Source: Chloroflexota bacterium
GTDB lineage: Bacteria > Chloroflexota > Limnocylindria > Limnocylindrales > CSP1-4
Reading direction: 5' to 3'
Length of the DNA: 26,443 bases
Assembly: GCA_025935655.1 (NCBI GenBank)
Contig: JAICUV010000014.1
Location: 1 to 26,443 of the forward strand
The translations under genes were made by a program, and so were the position numbers. This document shows, piece after piece, positions 22,894 to 26,443 of this stretch. Numbering within the stretch: the stretch's first letter is position 1; every line of letters starts with the position of its first letter. Under the pieces are notes generated by a model. The model was not told the origin of the DNA and ran no database searches. It saw only the letters and a program-made list of their open reading frames with translations.

Positions 22894-24351
22894 TCAGTCC
22901 GGCGCGCTCGCGCCTCGTGCGGGGAGGCGGAACCAGAACGTGGAGCCGGCGCCCGGTGCGGACTCGACGCCCATCGCCCCGCCGTGCGCCTCGACGATCT
23001 GGCGCGAGATCGGCAGGCCGAGCCCGGTCCCCCTGGGGCCGTCGGGGACCGTGTCCGATGCCTGCCGGAACGGCTCGAAGATGCGCTCGAGGTCGTCCGC
23101 AGCGATGCCCCGCCCCGAGTCGGTCACGGCGACCCGCACGCCGTCCTCGTCCGCTGCCACGGCCACCCGGACCCCGCCCGCGGGCGTGAACTTGACCGCG
23201 TTGGACACGAGGTTGATGACGACCTGGACGAGGCGGTCGCGGTCGCCGTCGACGGCCGGCAGCCCGTCATCGACCGTCACCACGAGCGCGAGGCCGCTCG
23301 CCTCGAACAGCGCCGCCGTCGACGCGAGCGCCTGGCGGACGACGTCCTCGACCGCCAGCGGCGCCATGTGCCACTCGAACCGGCCGGCCTCGATCTTGGC
23401 GAGGTCCAGCAGATCGTTGATGAGGCCGGTGAGCCGCTCGCCCTCCGCGACGATGATCCCGATGTTGTCGCCGACCTGGCGCACGGCGCGGTCGACCCTG
23501 GGGTCCTCGCGCGGCACGACCGGGAACACGACGTCGTCCAGTCGCTTGCGGTTGAGCTTGGCGAACCCGACGACGGACGTGAGCGGCGTCCGAAGCTCGT
23601 GGCTGACGTTGGCCAGGAAGCGGCTCTTCGCCTCGTTCGCGTCCTCGGCCGCGCGACGCGCCGCGTCCGCCTCGGCCATCGCGTCGACGAGGTCGGCCGT
23701 TCGTTCCGCCACCCGCTGCTCGAGCGCGCGGTTCTGCGCCTCGAGGGCCGCGTACAGCCGCGCCGACTCCATGGCGCCCGCGAACAGCGACCCGACCGTG
23801 TACAGCAGCGGTCCGTCGGCCGGCCGGAGGTCGCCGCTCGCACGCCGGTCGTCCACGAGCAGCACGCCGACGCACCGGCCCTGGGTCACCAGCGGCGTCC
23901 CGACGAACCCCGTGGACCCGAGGACCGCCGCGATCCGACGGTTGCCCTCGTCCGGGTCGGCGTCGGCGTCCCGGAACCGGAGCGGCCCGTCCGCGCGGGC
24001 GAGCGCGGCGAGCGCGGACGTCTCGTCGTCGAGCGCGACCCGGAGGTCCGTGACGAGGACCCCGAGGCCTGGCGACCCGCCCGCGACCCGACAGCCGCCG
24101 AGCGTCCCGCTCGCCGGATCGACGAACGCGATGAGCCCGCGCCCGAAGCCCAGGTTGCCGACGATCTCCCCGAGCCCGCGGTCCACCAGCTCGTCGAGAT
24201 CACGCGTCGACCCCAGCGCGATCCCGATGGCGTTGATTCCCGCGAGCTCCGCGAGGCGGTCCCGGAGGTCCCGGGCGAGGTCGGCGTCGTCGCGTGCGTG
24301 GTCGGCCGCCCTCGCCTGATCGGACGCCTGGCCGGGCTCGTCGCGGGGCAC
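22894..24351 (-). CDS. soluble hybrid-free sensor histidine kinase with GAF domain
   Basis: 485-residue kinase without membrane spans. A GAF domain (about 33-195) with GTPLVTQGRCVGVLLVDDR is followed by a coiled coil (200-245), the dimerisation/phosphoacceptor helix with His251 (NVSHELRTPL), and the ATPase domain: N box NLVSNAVKF (Asn384), G1 DSGRGI (411-416), F box FEPFRQ and G2 GTGLGL (441-446). All key residues are intact, so it should autophosphorylate. The likely partner is the receiver protein encoded two genes upstream. The GAF ligand is unknown. ATG at 24351, 26 nt after the preceding stop; same operon. Confidence 0.92.
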   Translation of the reverse strand: MPRDEPGQASDQARAADHARDDADLARDLRDRLAELAGINAIGIALGSTRDLDELVDRGLGEIVGNLGFGRGLIAFVDPASGTLGGCRVAGGSPGLGVLVTDLRVALDDETSALAALARADGPLRFRDADADPDEGNRRIAAVLGSTGFVGTPLVTQGRCVGVLLVDDRRASGDLRPADGPLLYTVGSLFAGAMESARLYAALEAQNRALEQRVAERTADLVDAMAEADAARRAAEDANEAKSRFLANVSHELRTPLTSVVGFAKLNRKRLDDVVFPVVPREDPRVDRAVRQVGDNIGIIVAEGERLTGLINDLLDLAKIEAGRFEWHMAPLAVEDVVRQALASTAALFEASGLALVVTVDDGLPAVDGDRDRLVQVVINLVSNAVKFTPAGGVRVAVAADEDGVRVAVTDSGRGIAADDLERIFEPFRQASDTVPDGPRGTGLGLPISRQIVEAHGGAMGVESAPGAGSTFWFRLPARGASAPD

Positions 24352-24377
24352 GGGAGCGGCTCGGAGCGACCGGAGGC

Positions 24378-25151
24378 TCAGCGGCCCGGACCGGCCGTGA
24401 TCGCCCGGCCGATTGCGGGACCGGCCAGAGCGGCGATCGCGGTGACCACCTTGAGGTCGGCGGCGCGGAAGGTCCCGCCCGTCGCCGTCGCACCCACGAC
24501 GCCGATCGTCGTGTCGCCGGCCCGGAGCGGCGCCGCCACGATGCTCCCGGCGACCCGCTCTGCGGCCGTCGCCCGCCCGTCGGCGGAGGCGTCGTCGACG
24601 AGCTCCGCGAGGCCGGCCGCCGCGATCGTCCCGACGATGCCCACGCCGAGGCGCGATCCGGTCGCGTCGAGCGCCCCCGCATCCGGGGCCGCGCCCGGCG
24701 CCGCCACGAGCGACCCGTCCGCGCGGGCGAGGAGCAGGAACGCGTGCGCGTCGCCCGGCAGCCGGGACAGCTCCGCCGTCGCGGTCCCGACGATCGAGGC
24801 GAGATCGGTGTCGCCGCCGATGGCCGCCGCGAGGTCGTAGATCAGCGACAGCTCGCGATACCGCTCGAGTGCCTCGTTGGCGAGGCTGCGCTTGTCGCGC
24901 TCCCGCGCGGCGGCATACGCGAGGACCGCCGCGACGCCGCGTGCGGCCCGCCCGCCCTCGACGGTGCCCAGCGTCTCGCCGTCCACGGTCACGTCGTGGT
25001 TGCCGGCCCCCGCGTCTGCGCCGGTGCGCTCGAGGACCACCTCGCCCTCGGCGTCGCGGATGGTGACCGCCGCGTCCGTCCCGGCGAGGAGCGCGGAGAC
25101 CATCGGCGCCACGTGCCGGTGGCGGACGATGAGGCGACGCAGCTCGCTCAT
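24378..25151 (-). CDS. GAF-domain sensor protein without output domain
   Basis: 257-residue cytoplasmic protein. An N-terminal alpha/beta region (about 1-85; TIRDAEGEVVLERTG) could be a PAS- or PocR-like sensor. It is followed by a helix RSLANEALERYRELSLIYDLAAAIG of the kind that links sensors to cyclases, phosphatases or kinases, then a GAF domain (about 108-250; VAAPLRAGDTTIGVVGATATGG). The chain ends right after the GAF domain with no effector. The next gene is a complete histidine kinase, so this may act in trans as its input or adaptor. Its ATG (25151-25149) overlaps the receiver TGA (ATGA), showing translational coupling. Confidence 0.8.
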   Translation of the reverse strand: MSELRRLIVRHRHVAPMVSALLAGTDAAVTIRDAEGEVVLERTGADAGAGNHDVTVDGETLGTVEGGRAARGVAAVLAYAAARERDKRSLANEALERYRELSLIYDLAAAIGGDTDLASIVGTATAELSRLPGDAHAFLLLARADGSLVAAPGAAPDAGALDATGSRLGVGIVGTIAAAGLAELVDDASADGRATAAERVAGSIVAAPLRAGDTTIGVVGATATGGTFRAADLKVVTAIAALAGPAIGRAITAGPGR

Positions 25152-25528
25152 GCCTCGCCGAGGACCTCGCGTGCGATCGCGAGCAGCTCGTCCGGATCGA
25201 ACGGCTTCGTGAGGTAGCGGTCGGCGCCGGCGGCCAGGCCCTCCTCGCGGTCGTGCGCCTGGCCCTTGGCGGTGAGCAGCACGATGTGGACGTCCGCCAT
25301 GCCGAGCTCGCCCCGGACCGCGCGGGCGACCTCCAGGCCGTTGCGCCTCGGCATCATCACGTCGAGGAACACGAGGTCGGGCCGCTGCGCCTCGATCGCC
25401 GCGAGCGCCTCCTCGCCGTCGGATGCCGTGTACAGCTCCACGCCCTCGTCCGCGAGCTCCTCCAGCGTCTGCTCGATCAGCAGCCTGATGTGCTGCTCGT
25501 CGTCGACGATGAGAACGCTCCGGGACAT
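25148..25528 (-). CDS. single-domain response regulator (CheY-like receiver)
   Basis: 126-residue stand-alone receiver. The acidic pocket is Asp9-Asp10-Glu11, the phosphoacceptor Asp56 (FLDVMMP), the switch Thr86 (LLTAKG), and the conserved Lys108 (LTKPF). It has no DNA-binding or enzymatic output, so it must act by protein contact, possibly with the GAF protein or kinase in the same operon. GGAGG lies 6 nt before the ATG at 25528. It is the first gene of the three-gene signalling operon, divergent from the aldolase-like gene. Confidence 0.93.
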   Translation of the reverse strand: MSRSVLIVDDEQHIRLLIEQTLEELADEGVELYTASDGEEALAAIEAQRPDLVFLDVMMPRRNGLEVARAVRGELGMADVHIVLLTAKGQAHDREEGLAAGADRYLTKPFDPDELLAIAREVLGEA

Positions 25529-25605
25529 GGAACCTCCGCGTGCGGGATGGGCGATCAACGATGCCCGAACGCGCACCCGGCTGCAAGGCGGCCCCGCGCG
25601 GTGCG

Positions 25606-25611
25606 TATGCT
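25606..25611 (+). promoter_or_regulatory. candidate -10 for leaderless aldolase-like gene
   Basis: TATGCT ends exactly 6 nt before the ATG at 25618. CTGCAA at 25581-25586 is a poor -35 candidate. No Shine-Dalgarno precedes the ATG. Confidence 0.48.
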
Positions 25612-25617
25612 GCGGCC

Positions 25618-26443
25618 ATGACCGTCTCCACCCCCGTCCCCGGCCCGTCACCGTCCGCGCTGCCGTCCCTCCCCGCCGGCCTCGACACCCCGGCGCTGGT
25701 CGTGTTCGTCGCCCGCGTGTGGTCCAACATCACCCGCCTGCAGGCCGACCTCGACGCGCGCGGGATCGCGCTTCGCCCGCACGTCAAGACGCACAAGAGC
25801 GTGCGCATCGCGCGAATGCAGCTGGACGCGGGCGCACGGGGGCTCACCGTCGGCACGCTGGGCGAGGCGGAGGTCATGGCGTCGGCGGGGCTGCGCGACC
25901 TGTTCCTCGCCTACCCGCTGTGGGCCGAAGGCCCGAAGGCGCAGCGGCTTCGGGCCCTCCACGACACCGCCGAGCTGCGCGTCGGCATCGAGTCAGTGCC
26001 GGCGGCCGAGCGCCTGGCCGCCGCCATCGCCGGCGCCCGCCGGCCGCTCCACGTGGTGGTCGAGGTGGACTCCGGGCTCCATCGGACCGGCGGGGGGACG
26101 CCGGGCGGGGGCGGGGGGGGCGCCCGGGCGGCCGCGGCCGGGGGCCTGGTCGTCGACGGCGTGTTCACGCACGGCGGCCACAGCTACCGGCCGGGCGCGG
26201 CAGGCGCCGTGGCGCTCGACGAGGTGTCCGCCCTCGAGCAGGCCGCCGGCGCACTGGAGGCCGCCGGCTTCGAGGTCGCGGTCGTGTCGGCCGGCGCGAC
26301 GCCGACCCGCACGCTGTCTGCCGCCGGGCGCGTCAACGAGATCCGGGCCGGCACCTATGCGCTGGGCGACCGCCAGCAGGTCGCCCTCGGGGCGATGGCG
26401 CCGGACCAGCCGGCGGCGGGCGGGGCGGCGACCGGCGGGGCGG
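25618..26443 (+). CDS. D-threonine aldolase / D-serine dehydratase-like PLP enzyme, 3' end missing
   Basis: The first 275 residues of a fold-type III (alanine racemase-like) PLP enzyme; the window ends before the C-terminal metal-binding domain. The PLP Lys is Lys57 in LRPHVKTHKS. Other family marks are GLTVGTLGEAEVMA, FLAYPLWAEGPKAQRLR, VEVDSGLHRTG, VFTHGGHSY, VVSAGATPTR, and EIRAGTYALGDRQQVALGAM. It should act on D-3-hydroxyamino acids, cleaving or dehydrating them. Two stretches look damaged: 26092-26140 (Gly/Ala runs where the family has a normal helix) and the last 35 bases (Gly/Ala-rich in place of beta-strand residues). Both are extreme G-rich runs and may be read errors. Confidence 0.85.
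   Translation, partial: MTVSTPVPGPSPSALPSLPAGLDTPALVVFVARVWSNITRLQADLDARGIALRPHVKTHKSVRIARMQLDAGARGLTVGTLGEAEVMASAGLRDLFLAYPLWAEGPKAQRLRALHDTAELRVGIESVPAAERLAAAIAGARRPLHVVVEVDSGLHRTGGGTPGGGGGGARAAAAGGLVVDGVFTHGGHSYRPGAAGAVALDEVSALEQAAGALEAAGFEVAVVSAGATPTRTLSAAGRVNEIRAGTYALGDRQQVALGAMAPDQPAAGGAATGGA

Overview
This is a GC-rich window (about 70% G+C by eye), densely packed with genes and with third codon positions that are mostly G or C. It looks like chromosome from an aerobic, free-living bacterium. No phage, insertion sequence, plasmid or CRISPR signature was seen. The gene set (A2-type heme-copper oxidase with blue-copper domains, 7Fe ferredoxin, potential leaderless promoters, polyamine-type ABC uptake) fits a high-GC Chloroflexota (Limnocylindria-like) or an actinobacterium. 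I lean to the former, but this is inference, since no marker gene in the window settles it.

Layout. 1-1050: an alpha/beta hydrolase, an initiator tRNA-fMet and its terminator. 1070-9032, all on the minus strand: a cytochrome c oxidase operon read leftwards as subunit II, subunit I, subunit III, a tiny membrane protein, a subunit-IV-like/cupredoxin fusion, a TlpA-type thioredoxin lipoprotein and an ABC-2 exporter pair, then a TspO-like protein. The assembly factor CtaG diverges at 9239. 10283-10576: a gap with a perfect 17-bp inverted repeat. 10577-11925: a threonine dehydratase translationally coupled to a DksA/TraR zinc-finger protein. 12261-16396: a four-gene polyamine-type ABC operon (ATPase, binding protein, two permeases). 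16575-20378, plus strand: a cupredoxin lipoprotein, 7Fe ferredoxin, cobalamin-binding-like protein, methyltransferase and proC. 20379-20935: a gene-free stretch with GC-rich direct repeats followed by a 146-bp imperfect palindrome. 20936-22519: a small membrane protein divergent from a proline dehydrogenase. 22894-25528, minus strand: receiver protein, GAF sensor and histidine kinase. 25618 to the right edge: a truncated D-threonine-aldolase-like gene.

How the parts fit. The oxidase genes and CtaG form a respiratory module that appears to use copper proteins as electron carriers: subunit II and the subunit-IV-like protein each end in a complete type-1 copper domain, and a third cupredoxin lipoprotein lies 7.5 kb away. 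No c-type heme motif was seen in these proteins. The TlpA protein and ABC-2 pair are plausible copper-centre or assembly helpers. proC and proline dehydrogenase lie on either side of the palindromic repeat, so proline synthesis and breakdown are neighbours.

The most novel items are: (1) two unannotated 33-35-residue single-span proteins, at 12123-12230 (+) and 22630-22731 (-), that share the C-terminal motif DRSIRW and look like a new small-protein family; (2) the 20635-20780 palindrome, made of four copies of a GACT-N5-GTTCCG unit; (3) the doubly cupredoxin-fused oxidase; and (4) a recurring -10 hexamer placed exactly 6 nt upstream of the start codon in five genes, suggesting leaderless mRNAs.
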